A stretch of 64,000 bases of DNA from Mycobacterium sp. PSTR-4-N (GCF_022348085.1 NZ_JAKRFN010000009.1:62001-126000); one strand, 5' to 3'; shown: positions 8,448 through 16,475, counted from the stretch's first letter. The notes: a model not told the origin generated them from the letters alone. Numbers and translations are program-made.

Positions 8448-9326
8448 ATGACGTGGCATCCGCACGCCAACAGGGCGAAGACGTTCCTGTTGCTGGTGCT
8501 GTTCTCGGGGTTGATCGTGGCCGTGGGCGCGATGTTCGGCCGCAACATCATGTTCCTGGCGGTGCTGTTCGCGATCGGCATGAACGCCTACGTCTACTTC
8601 AACAGCGACAAGTTGGCGCTGCGGGCCATGCACGCGCAGCCGGTCACGGAGATGCAGGCGCCGGTGATGTACCGGATCGTGCGGGAGTTGGCGACCACCG
8701 CGCGTCAGCCGATGCCGCGGCTCTACATCAGTGACACCGCCGCCCCGAACGCGTTCGCGACGGGCCGTAACCCGCGCAACGCCGCGGTGTGCTGCACGAC
8801 GGGCATCCTCGGCATCCTCAACGAGCGCGAACTGCGTGCTGTTCTGGGGCACGAACTGTCCCACGTCTACAACCGCGACATCCTGATCAGCTGCGTGGCG
8901 GGCGCGATGGCGTCGGTGATCACCGCGTTGGCCAACCTCGCCTTCTTCGCGAGCATGTTCGGCGGTAACCGGGAAGGCGGCACCAATCCCTTTGCCATTC
9001 TTCTGGTTTCGCTGCTGGGCCCGATCGCTGCGACGGTGATCCGGTTGGCGGTGTCGCGTTCGCGTGAGTACCAGGCCGACCAGTCGGGTGCCGAGCTGAC
9101 CGGCGATCCGCTGGCCCTGGCGAGCGCGCTGCGCAAGATCAGCGCGGGTGTGGAACGCGCCCCGCTGCCGCCCGAGCCGCAGCTGGCCGACCAGGCGCAC
9201 CTGATGATCGCCAACCCGTTCCGCTCGGGGGAGAAGATCGGCAAGCTGTTCGCCACCCACCCGCCGATCGCGGACCGCATCGCGCGGCTCGAGGCGATGG
9301 CCGGCCGGGGGCCGGGTCACTACTGA
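8448..9326 (+). CDS. htpX: Membrane zinc metalloprotease HtpX
   Basis: 292 residues. The ATG follows a GAGGAGG ribosome site. Two hydrophobic segments at about residues 11-50 precede the M48-family zinc motif HELSH (in [14 protein letters not shown]), with a third ligand Glu in [12 protein letters not shown]. Two more membrane segments lie between these motifs. HtpX degrades misfolded membrane proteins at the cytoplasmic membrane. It is in the same place as Rv0563. The 80-base gap from grcC1 suggests either an operon or its own promoter. Confidence 0.94.
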   Translation: MTWHPHANRAKTFLLLVLFSGLIVAVGAMFGRNIMFLAVLFAIGMNAYVYFNSDKLALRAMHAQPVTEMQAPVMYRIVRELATTARQPMPRLYISDTAAPNAFATGRNPRNAAVCCTTGILGILNERELRAVLGHELSHVYNRDILISCVAGAMASVITALANLAFFASMFGGNREGGTNPFAILLVSLLGPIAATVIRLAVSRSREYQADQSGAELTGDPLALASALRKISAGVERAPLPPEPQLADQAHLMIANPFRSGEKIGKLFATHPPIADRIARLEAMAGRGPGHY

Positions 9327-9383
9327 CGGCCCCGTCAGACTTTTCCCCTGACGATGCGCAGCCCACGGCCGGGCACTTAAGGT

Positions 9384-9848
9384 GTGCGCGTGCTCACCCG
9401 AATCCTCGTCGGTGTCACGGCCGCGGCGGCGTTGGCCGCACCGGCCGTCGCCTCGGCTGACCCGTCCCCGCTGAACGTCAACGCGCTGCCGCCGGTCAAT
9501 CCGCAGCCCTTCGCGTCCCCGGACGGCGCGTGGTACTCGTTCGCCGCGCCGATGGGTGTGACGTGTGTGATGGACCGGCAGACGGGCAGTTACGGGTGCA
9601 ACGGTGCCCTGCCGGGAGCCCCCGGCGGAGCCAACGTGGTGACGGGCTGGGCGGGCGGCCCGCCGGGGTTCGCCAATGCGGCCGGCCCGATGTACGGCGC
9701 GACGGCAGACCCGCTGCCGCTGCCGCCGAACACCCGGATGAGCTTCCGCACCGTCAGCTGTGGCACCGACGGCGTCATCACCTCGTGCGTGAACACCGTC
9801 GACCAGTCTGGCTTCGTCATCAGCCCCACCGGCACCTACGCGTACTGA
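9384..9848 (+). CDS. Small secreted protein, tandem paralogue 1
   Basis: 154 residues, GTG start (GTG at 9390 is an alternative two codons on). A Sec-type signal peptide ends near APAVASADP. The mature part has four Cys (two in TCVM...YGCNG, two in SCGTDG...SCVN) that could form two disulfides. It shares the blocks YGCNG-LPGAP-GAN and SCG-DG--TSCV with the next gene, so the two arose by tandem duplication. Such small exported proteins are common in mycobacteria; the function is unknown. Confidence 0.75.
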   Translation: MRVLTRILVGVTAAAALAAPAVASADPSPLNVNALPPVNPQPFASPDGAWYSFAAPMGVTCVMDRQTGSYGCNGALPGAPGGANVVTGWAGGPPGFANAAGPMYGATADPLPLPPNTRMSFRTVSCGTDGVITSCVNTVDQSGFVISPTGTYAY

Positions 9849-9886
9849 GCGCTAACACTGCCTGCGCCTGCGGCGACATCTAGGCT

Positions 9887-10423
9887 GTGACGGTGTCGAG
9901 CAGAGCTTTCCTCGCGGCGGCGTGCCTGGCCGCGGCCGGTGTCCTCAACGCATCAGGTGTCGCTGCGGCGCAGCCGCCCACTCCACCGCCGCCACCGCCG
10001 GCGCCCAACGTGAACGCGTGGGCGCCCGCGAACCCGCAGAACTACGCCGTCTTCGACGGTGCGGCGTACGCGTTCAGCTCCAACGGTCTGACCTGCATGC
10101 TCCAGCGCTCGGGCGGCTACGGGTGCAACGGCGTGCTGCCCGGCGCCCCCGAGGGAGCCAACCTGATCAGCGGTGCGGCGGGCGGGGTGCCCGGGTTCTC
10201 GGTGGCGCCCGCGCCGATCTACGGCGGGCCCGTCAAGGCGCTGCCGGCCAACTCGCGGCTGAGCTTCGGTGACGTCAGCTGCGGCAGCGACGGCACCCTC
10301 ACCTCGTGCGTGGACAGCCGCAATCAGGCGGGCTTCGTGGTCAGCCCGACAGCGTCGTGGGTCGTCAACGAGGTCAACCCGTTGCTGGCCCGGCCCGAGG
10401 GCACCAACCCCTACTTCAACTAG
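9887..10423 (+). CDS. Small secreted protein, tandem paralogue 2
   Basis: 178 residues, GTG start. The signal peptide (AACLAAAGVLNASGVAAAQ) is followed by a proline run and then the Cys-containing domain shared with the upstream gene: YGCNGVLPGAPEGANLISG and SCGSDGTLTSCVDSRNQAGFVVSPT. A C-terminal extension (about residues 160-178) is absent from the first copy. Its stop codon overlaps the stop of the convergent glycerol-3-phosphate dehydrogenase gene in the palindrome CTAG at 10420-10423. Function unknown. Confidence 0.75.
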   Translation: MTVSSRAFLAAACLAAAGVLNASGVAAAQPPTPPPPPPAPNVNAWAPANPQNYAVFDGAAYAFSSNGLTCMLQRSGGYGCNGVLPGAPEGANLISGAAGGVPGFSVAPAPIYGGPVKALPANSRLSFGDVSCGSDGTLTSCVDSRNQAGFVVSPTASWVVNEVNPLLARPEGTNPYFN

Positions 10424-11445
10424 AAGCCCGAGCCGTGCACCTCGTGGCCCGGCTTCTCCAACATCAACCCGCGGTAGGCGTCCTCGACGGTCGCGCCGTG
10501 GTTGACCACCCCGTCCACTTCGCGGGCGATCGGCATCGAGATGTCCAACTCCTCGGCGAACGACATGATCACGCTCGACGCCTTCACCCCTTCGGCGACC
10601 TGGTTCATCGACGCGATGATCTCGTCGATCGGCTTGCCCGCACCCAGCTGCTCGCCGACGTGGCGGTTGCGGCTGCGCTGGCTGGTGCACGTCACGATCA
10701 GATCGCCCATGCCGGCGAGCCCGGCGAAGGTGTCGCGGTGCCCGCCGATCGCCTCGCCCATCTTCGACATCTCACGCACCGCGCGCGCCATCACCATCGC
10801 GCGCGTGTTCTCGCCGATACCCAGCGAATACCCCATGCCGACGGCGATCGCGTAGACGTTCTTGAGCGCACCCGCCATCTCGACACCCACCACGTCGTCG
10901 GTGGTGTACGTGCGAAAGCGCTTGGTGCGGAACAGGTTCGCCAGCTGAGCGGCCAGGTGTTGATCGGGCATCGCGAGTACCGCGGCGGCGGCATAACCTT
11001 CGGCGACCTCACGAGCGATGTTGGGGCCGGCCAGGATTCCCGCCGGATGTCCCGGTAGCACCTCGTCGACGACCTGGCTCATCCGGTAATTGGTGCCTTG
11101 TTCGAGGCCCTTGACCAGTGACACCACGGGCACCCAGGGGCGCAGTGACGCGGCCAATTCGGTGAGAACGCCGCGGAATCCATGCGAGGGCACACCCATG
11201 ACGATGACGTCGGCGCACTCGGCGGCTTCGACGAAGTCGGTGGTCGCCTTCAGGTCGTGCGCCAACTCGACTTCGTTACCGAGGTACTTGGTGTTGCGGT
11301 GGTGGTTGTTGATGTCGTCGGCGGTCTCCTGCGAGCGCACCCACTGCAGCGTCGGGCCGCGCCGCGCGCAGATCGAGGCCACGGTGGTGCCCCAGGATCC
11401 GCCCCCGAGGACGACGACTTTGGGTTCGCGCTGTGCAGGTGCCAT
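10420..11445 (-). CDS. gpsA: NAD(P)+-dependent glycerol-3-phosphate dehydrogenase
   Basis: 341 residues. It converts dihydroxyacetone phosphate to sn-glycerol 3-phosphate for phospholipid synthesis in the cytosol. Motifs in order: dinucleotide loop VVVLGGGSWGTTVA, NNHHRNTKYLGN, SLVKGLEQGT, the family block LAGPNIAREVAEG, the catalytic region GALKNVYAIAVGM with its Lys, and GLAGMGDLIVTCTS followed by SRNRHVGEQLGAG. It matches Rv0564c in position. Its stop overlaps the stop of the secreted-protein gene on the other strand. Confidence 0.93.
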   Translation of the reverse strand: MAPAQREPKVVVLGGGSWGTTVASICARRGPTLQWVRSQETADDINNHHRNTKYLGNEVELAHDLKATTDFVEAAECADVIVMGVPSHGFRGVLTELAASLRPWVPVVSLVKGLEQGTNYRMSQVVDEVLPGHPAGILAGPNIAREVAEGYAAAAVLAMPDQHLAAQLANLFRTKRFRTYTTDDVVGVEMAGALKNVYAIAVGMGYSLGIGENTRAMVMARAVREMSKMGEAIGGHRDTFAGLAGMGDLIVTCTSQRSRNRHVGEQLGAGKPIDEIIASMNQVAEGVKASSVIMSFAEELDISMPIAREVDGVVNHGATVEDAYRGLMLEKPGHEVHGSGF

Positions 11446-11527
11446 GGGAGATCACCCTAGGGGCGGGGGCTGACCGGCGAGGCGGGTTTCGTGGCGATCG
11501 GTGCGCGGAGGGTGCCGGCCGCGTGGG

Positions 11528-11533
11528 CATAAT
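11528..11533 (+). promoter_or_regulatory. -10 box for the gene at 11560
   Basis: CATAAT lies 26 bases before the GTG of the next gene, in otherwise GC-rich sequence. GAGGGGG between it and the start would serve as the ribosome site. No convincing -35 box is seen, as is usual in mycobacteria. Confidence 0.4.
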
Positions 11534-11559
11534 GGACGCGACGTTGCTGAGGGGGTCTT

Positions 11560-12039
11560 GTGTCGGTCACGGTGTCGACAGTCGAAGCGTCTGACCCGCA
11601 GGGCGTGACCGCGGCAGCAGGTCGCCTCAGCCGTGACATCGTCGAGCTGGACGCGGTCGCCTCCGAACAGAGGCAGGCGCTGGCGCGCATCGAGGCGGCC
11701 TGGCAGGCGGCCGGTGGTGACGCCGCTGTGGCGTCGGCCGAGCAGAACCTGGCGGTGCAGCTGGAGCTGCGGGGCCGGCTGGAATCCGTTCGAGCCGCGT
11801 TGACGGCGGGCGGCGCGCACCTCGACGCGATCCGGGTCGGGCTGCTGGAGCTCGTGTCGGCGCTGCGCGGCATGGGGTGGACGGTCACCGACGACGGGGT
11901 CGCCGTCGCACCGTTGTTCCCGCCGGTGTTGGAGCGCTTCGAGCCCGGCTTCACCGCGGTGATCCAGCGGCTGCTGGGCTTGTTCGATCAGATCGACACC
12001 GGCACCGCCGAGGCTGTCAGCAGGGCCGTCGAGTCCTGA
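11560..12039 (+). CDS. Helical hypothetical protein, possibly WXG100-like
   Basis: 159 residues, GTG start after GAGGGGG. The first 100 residues are predicted from composition to be two long amphipathic helices, with a W at about residue 47 (IEAAWQAAGGDAAV) near a likely turn, which resembles the WXG100/ESX-secreted helical-hairpin plan. The C-terminal 50 residues contain VTDDGVAVAPLFPPVLERFEPGF. No signal peptide. It is not next to ESX genes. A type VII substrate or DUF-type protein is possible, but the W-x-G motif itself is not clean. Confidence 0.6.
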   Translation: MSVTVSTVEASDPQGVTAAAGRLSRDIVELDAVASEQRQALARIEAAWQAAGGDAAVASAEQNLAVQLELRGRLESVRAALTAGGAHLDAIRVGLLELVSALRGMGWTVTDDGVAVAPLFPPVLERFEPGFTAVIQRLLGLFDQIDTGTAEAVSRAVES

Positions 12040-12042
12040 CCC

Positions 12043-12105
12043 GCCGAGCGTGCAGGTTGTGTACGCGAAACAGGCGTCAGGCGTGCACAACGTCCACGTT
12101 CGCGG
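12043..12105. repeat. Palindromic intergenic element, copy 4 (diverged)
   Basis: The left arm CGAGCGTGCAGGTTGTGTAC (12045-12064) and the right arm, read on the minus strand CGAACGTGGACGTTGTGCAC (12083-12102), align with the copies near menG under the consensus CGARCGYGCRNGTYTGYAC. It fills the whole gap between the stops of two convergent genes (12039 and 12106). Confidence 0.65.
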
Positions 12106-12597
12106 TCAGCGGTAGTTGACGAACTGCAGCGCAACCTCGAGGTCGGCGCCACGAAGCAGGGCCTGGACGGCCTGCAGATCATCGCGCTTCTTGGAGCTGA
12201 CGCGGATCTCCTCGCCCTGGATCTGGGCCTTGACGCCCTTGGGGCCCTCGTCGCGGATCAGCTTGGTGATCTTCTTGGCGTTCTCGCTGTCGATGCCCTG
12301 CTTGATGCTGCCGATGACCTTATAGGTCTTGCCGGAGGGCTGCGGGTCGCCCGCGTCGAACGCCTTCATCGAGATGTCGCGCCGGATGAGCTTCTCCTTG
12401 AAGACGTCGACGGCGGCCTTGACGCGCTCCTCGGTGGAAGAGACGAGGATGATGCCGTCCTCGCCCTGCCACTCGATGCTGGTGTCGGTACCGCGGAAGT
12501 CGAAGCGGGTGGAGAGCTCCTTGGCCGCCTGGTTGAGCGCGTTGTCGACCTCCTGGCGGTCGGCCTTGCTGACGATGTCGAACGATGAATCCGCCAC
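12106..12597 (-). CDS. YajQ family cyclic-di-GMP-binding-type protein
   Basis: 163 residues from a GTG at 12597, giving [20 protein letters not shown], the start and length I recall for Rv0566c; a longer frame upstream lacks support. Conserved blocks: [64 protein letters not shown], and the terminal [23 protein letters not shown]. YajQ proteins have two RNA-recognition-like ferredoxin folds and have been reported to bind nucleotides, c-di-GMP in some species. Its role in mycobacteria is not settled. Confidence 0.93.
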   Translation of the reverse strand: MADSSFDIVSKADRQEVDNALNQAAKELSTRFDFRGTDTSIEWQGEDGIILVSSTEERVKAAVDVFKEKLIRRDISMKAFDAGDPQPSGKTYKVIGSIKQGIDSENAKKITKLIRDEGPKGVKAQIQGEEIRVSSKKRDDLQAVQALLRGADLEVALQFVNYR

Positions 12598-12678
12598 TGG
12601 ACCCGTCCCTCCCTCGTGATCGGTACTTGGTTCCATCTTGGCCGTAGGCCGGGGCGGCGGCCAAGCCACCCTGGCGAT

Positions 12679-12709
12679 TTGTCGTCAGGGTATGCCGTCG
12701 TTGTATCCT
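12679..12709 (+). promoter_or_regulatory. Possible tRNA-Tyr promoter
   Basis: TTGTCG (12679-12684) and TATCCT (12704-12709) lie 25 bases upstream of the mature tRNA. The 19-base spacing is long, so this assignment is tentative. Confidence 0.3.
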
Positions 12710-12733
12710 GCTGTGCGCGCTACACGCGAACCC

Positions 12734-12816
12734 GGCAGGTTGCCCGAGCGGCCAATGGGAGCGGACTGTAAATCCGTCGGCTTACGCCTACAGTGGTTCG
12801 AATCCACTACCTGCCA
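12734..12816 (+). tRNA. tRNA-Tyr (anticodon GTA)
   Basis: About 83 bases with acceptor arm GGCAGGT paired to ACCTGCC, anticodon loop CTGTAAA (anticodon GTA), a long class II variable arm as expected for bacterial tRNA-Tyr, and T arm GTGGTTCGAATCCAC. CCA is not encoded; the genomic 3' continuation is CACC. Confidence 0.95.
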
Positions 12817-12823
12817 CACCAGA

Positions 12824-12849
12824 TCAGGCCCCCTTTCGAGGGGGCCTGA
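12824..12849 (+). terminator. Intrinsic terminator after tRNA-Tyr
   Basis: Perfect 10-base stem TCAGGCCCCC and GGGGGCCTGA around the loop TTTCGA, starting 8 bases after the tRNA. Only a short T stretch (CTTTC) follows, typical of mycobacterial terminators. Confidence 0.8.
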
Positions 12850-12900
12850 CGGCTTTCGAAGGTCCGTTTGCGCCGTGAGCCGGCGAAGGATTAGGTGAGC

Positions 12901-13194
12901 TCAGTCCGGCCAGACGCCCTCGAGCATCTCCCATTGGTCGCCCTCGACAGCATTGTCGACGCAGACGCTGCGGCCGGTCAGTCTCCAGACCCATCGCCCG
13001 TTGGGCGCTTGCAGGGTCACCACGCGGCCATCGAATGTCAGTCCGATGTCAGGATTGCGGCCCAGATTCGCGAGCACGTGGCTGGCGAACCACATCACCG
13101 GGGTCGCACGCTCGACATGTAGCTCGTCCCCCTCGCGGCGGAACCGAATTTCGCCCGTCACACACGGTGCGCTCGTTCTCGCCATCGTCGCCAT
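12901..13194 (-). CDS. Hypothetical protein, small beta-rich
   Basis: 97 residues; ATG at 13194, with an alternative ATG three codons later. Alternating hydrophobic strands (GEIRFRREGDELHVERA, IGLTFDGRVVTLQAPNGRWVWRLTG) suggest a small beta-sheet protein; one Cys early and one in RSVCVDN. No signal peptide or membrane segment. It faces the tRNA-Tyr terminator from the other strand. I do not recognise the family. Confidence 0.55.
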   Translation of the reverse strand: MATMARTSAPCVTGEIRFRREGDELHVERATPVMWFASHVLANLGRNPDIGLTFDGRVVTLQAPNGRWVWRLTGRSVCVDNAVEGDQWEMLEGVWPD

Positions 13195-13649
13195 GTGAAG
13201 TATTCGGCGCCGGCCTCGCCACGGATGGGAATTCGCGTCGCAAAAGCAAATCTGACAGCGGCCTGTGAATTCCCTTGATCGAATTTGCTATTGATGACCA
13301 AATCATGACGATCTGCACGGCGGCTGTCCTCATGCGGAGATCTCGTTGCCATAAGAGTGATCCAGTCCTCGGAATGGAGGGCCACGGAAAATTACCGTCC
13401 GCGTTACTAATTAGAGCTCGGTCCGGCAGATGACTATGTGCGATCCTCGCCGGCCCGTGGCGTCAATGATCCTGCTGCGCGACCTCGCATACGGCTGTCC
13501 CGTCGCCGTAATTTATTACGTCTACCTTTGCTTCAAGATCATATCGGCGATGCCAACAAAAGCGATCAGCAAATGCGTAGCGTCGGCGCTGCCCTCCTTG
13601 ATGCACCAGGGTTCGCGCCGAATATCACTTCTCCCCAAGGGGTTCATCC
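13195..13649. other. 455-base intergenic region, unusually AT-rich
   Basis: No convincing gene. The stretch is clearly richer in A/T than the rest of the window (for example AATTACCG, TAATTAG, ATTTATTACG) and probably holds the promoter and control region of the Gly-rich protein downstream. An open frame from 13430 overlaps the next gene and lacks any ribosome site, so it is not called. Confidence 0.5.
13507..13520. promoter_or_regulatory. AT-rich palindrome, possible operator
   Basis: CGTAAT-TT-ATTACG, a perfect 14-base inverted repeat about 130 bases upstream of the Gly-rich gene. AT-rich palindromes are rare by chance in this composition. The binding protein is unknown. Confidence 0.4.
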
Positions 13650-15089
13650 ATGTCCAAACACCGCAACCGTGCGCCGCGGACGCCTGTCAGGCATTATCTC
13701 GCCGCCGGAGTCTCCGGCGCCGCTCTCGTAGGAGCGGGTGTCCTTCTGGTCTGGCCGTCGGATGTCGCGGCGACGGCCGCAGCCGATATTCAGCTGGCCT
13801 CGACCGACGGCCCGCTGCCAGAAGACTCATCGACTCTGCCCTGGTGGCTGGGTCACTCGGGTGGCGACCGGACGGCGTCGGTAGTCGCTGCGGCCACACC
13901 CTCGGCGACGATGCGGCCGGTCGTCGGGCCCGGAGGCTGGCTCTACGGCGACGGACTCGATGCCCTGGCGATCAACCCCGACTGCACCGCCGATTGTCGC
14001 GGCGGCAACGGCGGTTTGTTGGGTGGCAGTGGCGGTAACGGTGCCTACGGCGGTGCCGGCGGCAACGGCGGCTTGTTCTTCGGCAACGGCGGCGATGGCG
14101 CCAACGGAGTCGATGCGTTCACGACCGCGGCAGGTGTCCGGGTCGCGGCCACTGCGGGCGGCGCCGGCGGTAACTCAGGCCTGTTCGGCGACGCCGGCGA
14201 CGGCGGTAACGGCGGCAACGACTACAACTCGCTCAGTTCCACCGTCGCTGGAGCCAACGACGCTGTCGGGGCGGCTGGCGGTTCCGGCGGGCGTGGCGGC
14301 CGGATCAGCGGCAACGGTGGCAACGGTGGCCGCGGAGGATTGGCCGACTCGGTCAACGGCAACGCGAGCGGAGGGCGGGGCGGCGCCGGCGGCGCAGCCA
14401 CCACCGGTACCGGAGGTGACGGGGGTGACGGTGGGTCCGCGTCAACGGATGCCGACGGAACCCACGTCGCGATCGGTGGCGACGGGGGCAACGGCGGAGC
14501 CGGCGCCCCCGGAGGCTCCGGTGGTGACGGCGGGACGGTCAACAACGCCTTCGGCCAGGGTGCCGACGGGGTCGGCGGCAACGGCGGTTCCGGTGGCGCG
14601 GCAACGAGCGGAATGGGCGGAGCCGGCGGCAGCGGCGGCTTCGTGGCCACCGACGAGGGTGATGCCACCGGCGGCGTGGGCGGCAGCGGCGGTAAGGGCG
14701 CCGCATCTGCGGCAGGCGGCGCCGGCGGTTCCGGCGGCAGCGCGAGTTCGGCCGGGAGCAACCGCTTCGGGACTGACGGCGACGGCGGCACCGCCACCGC
14801 TGGCGCAGGTGGGCGCGGCGGTAGCGGCGGGAACATCCGAGGACGGGGTGGTGACGGCGGCGCCGGTGGCGACGCCGACACCGACGGCGGACCCGCCGCC
14901 GACGGCGGTGACGGCGGCATGGGCGGTAACGGCGGCACCGTAGCCGGGACCGGTGGTGACGGCGGCCGCGGTGGCAGCACTATCGGCGGCGACACCCGGA
15001 CCCCCGGCGCCGGCGGCGCGGGCGGCCGAGCTGGTGTGGGCGGAAAGTCCGGTGCCAGCGGTCCTGACGGAACCAGTAGCGACTCGTAG
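13650..15089 (+). CDS. PGRS-like glycine-rich exported protein lacking a PE domain
   Basis: 479 residues; ATG after AAGGGG. A basic N-terminus and hydrophobic segment (about residues 16-36) with AATAAAD look like a Sec signal or anchor. From about residue 95 the motif GPGGWLYGDG opens a region of GGxGGx repeats to the end (GGNGGLLGGSGGNG, GGAGGNGGLFFGNGGDG), as in the PGRS domain of mycobacterial PE_PGRS proteins, which forms glycine-rich polyproline-II-type sheets. The 100-residue PE domain that targets such proteins to ESX-5 is absent. It may be a surface protein exported by Sec. Codon use follows GGC/GGT repeats, so antisense frames are shadows. Confidence 0.75.
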   Translation: MSKHRNRAPRTPVRHYLAAGVSGAALVGAGVLLVWPSDVAATAAADIQLASTDGPLPEDSSTLPWWLGHSGGDRTASVVAAATPSATMRPVVGPGGWLYGDGLDALAINPDCTADCRGGNGGLLGGSGGNGAYGGAGGNGGLFFGNGGDGANGVDAFTTAAGVRVAATAGGAGGNSGLFGDAGDGGNGGNDYNSLSSTVAGANDAVGAAGGSGGRGGRISGNGGNGGRGGLADSVNGNASGGRGGAGGAATTGTGGDGGDGGSASTDADGTHVAIGGDGGNGGAGAPGGSGGDGGTVNNAFGQGADGVGGNGGSGGAATSGMGGAGGSGGFVATDEGDATGGVGGSGGKGAASAAGGAGGSGGSASSAGSNRFGTDGDGGTATAGAGGRGGSGGNIRGRGGDGGAGGDADTDGGPAADGGDGGMGGNGGTVAGTGGDGGRGGSTIGGDTRTPGAGGAGGRAGVGGKSGASGPDGTSSDS

Positions 15090-15142
15090 GGACGCCGCAC
15101 CCAGAAGCCTCGGGCGTGACCACCGCGCCCGAGGCGCGGCGT

Positions 15143-15306
15143 GCATTCGTCGGTGTGATCGAGGTCCGTGCCGACCTGTTCCGCCGCGTTCACACGGTGC
15201 ACCCCGTCGCGGTCGTGCACCAATACTCCTTGTGGACAGGGGATGTCGAGCAGGTCGCGTCGATGGCGGCCGGAGGGGGTGCACCACAACCAGGAACGCG
15301 ACACTG
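15143..15306 (+). pseudogene. Decayed aldo/keto reductase fragment
   Basis: The plus-strand frame reads IEVRADLFRRVHTVHPV, then QYSLWTGDVEQV, closely matching SEVSADLLRRAYAVHPI and EYSLWTRDVEQV of the intact reductase at 16564-17532. It then jumps to PGTRH, which in the intact gene lies about 80 residues further on, and stops. The N-terminal catalytic half and the central barrel are missing. This is a deletion relic of a paralogue. Confidence 0.7.
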
Positions 15307-15314
15307 AGGCCTCC

Positions 15315-15320
15315 TAGAAT
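15315..15320 (+). promoter_or_regulatory. -10 box of the XRE regulator gene
   Basis: TAGAAT lies 6 bases before the ATG at 15327, the spacing of a leaderless mycobacterial transcript. No ribosome site is present. Confidence 0.55.
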
Positions 15321-15326
15321 GCGGTC

Positions 15327-16142
15327 ATGGCCAGCAACGGTCTCGGCGACTACCTCCGTGCACGTCGCGGCCGGGTCACGCCCACAGACATCGGCCTGCC
15401 TAGCGACGGGTTGCGCCGGGTCAGTGGACTCCGCCGGGAAGAGGTGGCGCTGCTGGCCGGCATGAGCGTCGACTACTACACCCGACTCGAGCAGGGCCGG
15501 GAGCGCAGCCCCTCCCCGCAGGTGATCGACGCCCTGTCAGCGGTCTTGCAACTTCCCGACGACGCCCGTGAGCATCTGTTCCGGCTGGCGGGGCTGAGCC
15601 CTCAGGAGCGCGGCAGCGTCAGCACCCGCGTCGATCCGGCGCTGCTCGAACTCCTGGAGATGTGGCCGGTCAACCCCGCGTTCGTCTACAACCGTGCATT
15701 CGACGTCCTGGCCAGCAATCCGATCGCCGACGCGATGTTCATGCAGTGGACGCACTCGACGAACCTGATGCAGATCATCTTCACCGAACCCGATGCCAAG
15801 ACCTTCTACTGCAACTGGTCGGTGGTCGCCGAGGATGCGGTGGCGAGTTTTCGCCACGGGTTCGGTATCGCACCCAACGACGTGCGTCTGTGCACTGTGC
15901 GCGACGAACTGTTGGAAGCCAGTCCGGAATTCGCCGACATGTGGACACGCCACGATGCTCGACGTAAATCGCTGCAGAACAAGACATTCCGACATCCGAT
16001 AGTGGGTGTCATGACGCTGACGATGCAGACCTTCGATGTGCGCTCCAGCCCGGGCCAGGAACTCGTCGTCTACCACGCCGAGCCCGGTTCCCCGAGCGCA
16101 GAGGCGCTGTCGGTGCTGTGCTCCTGGGCCGTCACCAGCTGA
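15327..16142 (+). CDS. XRE-family regulator with MmyB-like ligand domain
   Basis: 271 residues. The N-terminal helix-turn-helix (about residues 5-75) includes GLRREEVALLAGMSVDYYTRLEQGRERSPSPQVIDALSAVL, a hallmark of this actinobacterial subfamily. The rest is the MmyB-like sensor domain (about residues 100-265; NPAFVYNRAFDVLASNPIADAMF, RHPIVGVMTL). These regulators often sit beside the oxidoreductase genes they control, and a structurally studied relative binds fatty acid. Here it leads the EthD-AKR-SDR group, 25 bases ahead. The ligand is unknown. The start is supported by the adjacent -10 box. Confidence 0.85.
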   Translation: MASNGLGDYLRARRGRVTPTDIGLPSDGLRRVSGLRREEVALLAGMSVDYYTRLEQGRERSPSPQVIDALSAVLQLPDDAREHLFRLAGLSPQERGSVSTRVDPALLELLEMWPVNPAFVYNRAFDVLASNPIADAMFMQWTHSTNLMQIIFTEPDAKTFYCNWSVVAEDAVASFRHGFGIAPNDVRLCTVRDELLEASPEFADMWTRHDARRKSLQNKTFRHPIVGVMTLTMQTFDVRSSPGQELVVYHAEPGSPSAEALSVLCSWAVTS

Positions 16143-16166
16143 CCGATGACGACGAAAGGATAAACG

Positions 16167-16475
16167 ATGTCCACCTTTATGGTCACCTACGTCGGTGACG
16201 GCACCAGCTCCTTCGATCGCAATTACTATGAAAGCAAACATATTCCGTTTGTGGCCAAGACGTGGGAGCCGTTCGGTCTGGAGCGTACCGACGTGTACTA
16301 CCCCGAGGATTCTGTGGACGGCCAACACGTCGTGGCGGTGGCGCTGTGCCACTTCGCCGACCGCGCAGGTCTGGATCGTGCACTCAGCGCGCCCGAATCC
16401 GCACCCATAGACCAGGACATCGCGAACTTCACGAACGTTGTACCGATCATCACGGTCGTGTCCCCGGCCACGTGA
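16167..16475 (+). CDS. EthD family protein
   Basis: 102 residues; the ATG follows GAAAGGA. The sequence MVTYVGDG..SFDRNYYESKHIPFVAKTWEPFGLERTDVYYP matches the dimeric alpha-beta-barrel EthD fold, a small domain found with oxidative degradation enzymes and polyketide/aromatic tailoring genes. The conserved YxxKHIP block contains a His that is often at the active site. It is the second gene of the XRE-led group. The specific reaction is unknown. Confidence 0.75.
   Translation: MSTFMVTYVGDGTSSFDRNYYESKHIPFVAKTWEPFGLERTDVYYPEDSVDGQHVVAVALCHFADRAGLDRALSAPESAPIDQDIANFTNVVPIITVVSPAT

Noticed and set aside
13430..14038. A 202-residue open frame starting in the AT-rich gap
   Set aside because: It lacks a ribosome site, changes composition midway, and two thirds of it overlap the Gly-rich gene in another frame.
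13960..15000. The repeated GGCGGC-type units, considered as a CRISPR-like or DNA-level repeat
   Set aside because: The units are irregular in length, lie in frame in a coding sequence, and have no spacers. They are protein repeats.
14222..15304. A 360-residue proline-rich open frame on the minus strand
   Set aside because: It is the antisense of the GGC/GGT repeats of the Gly-rich protein, which gives proline and alanine codons without stops. It has no start context or domain.
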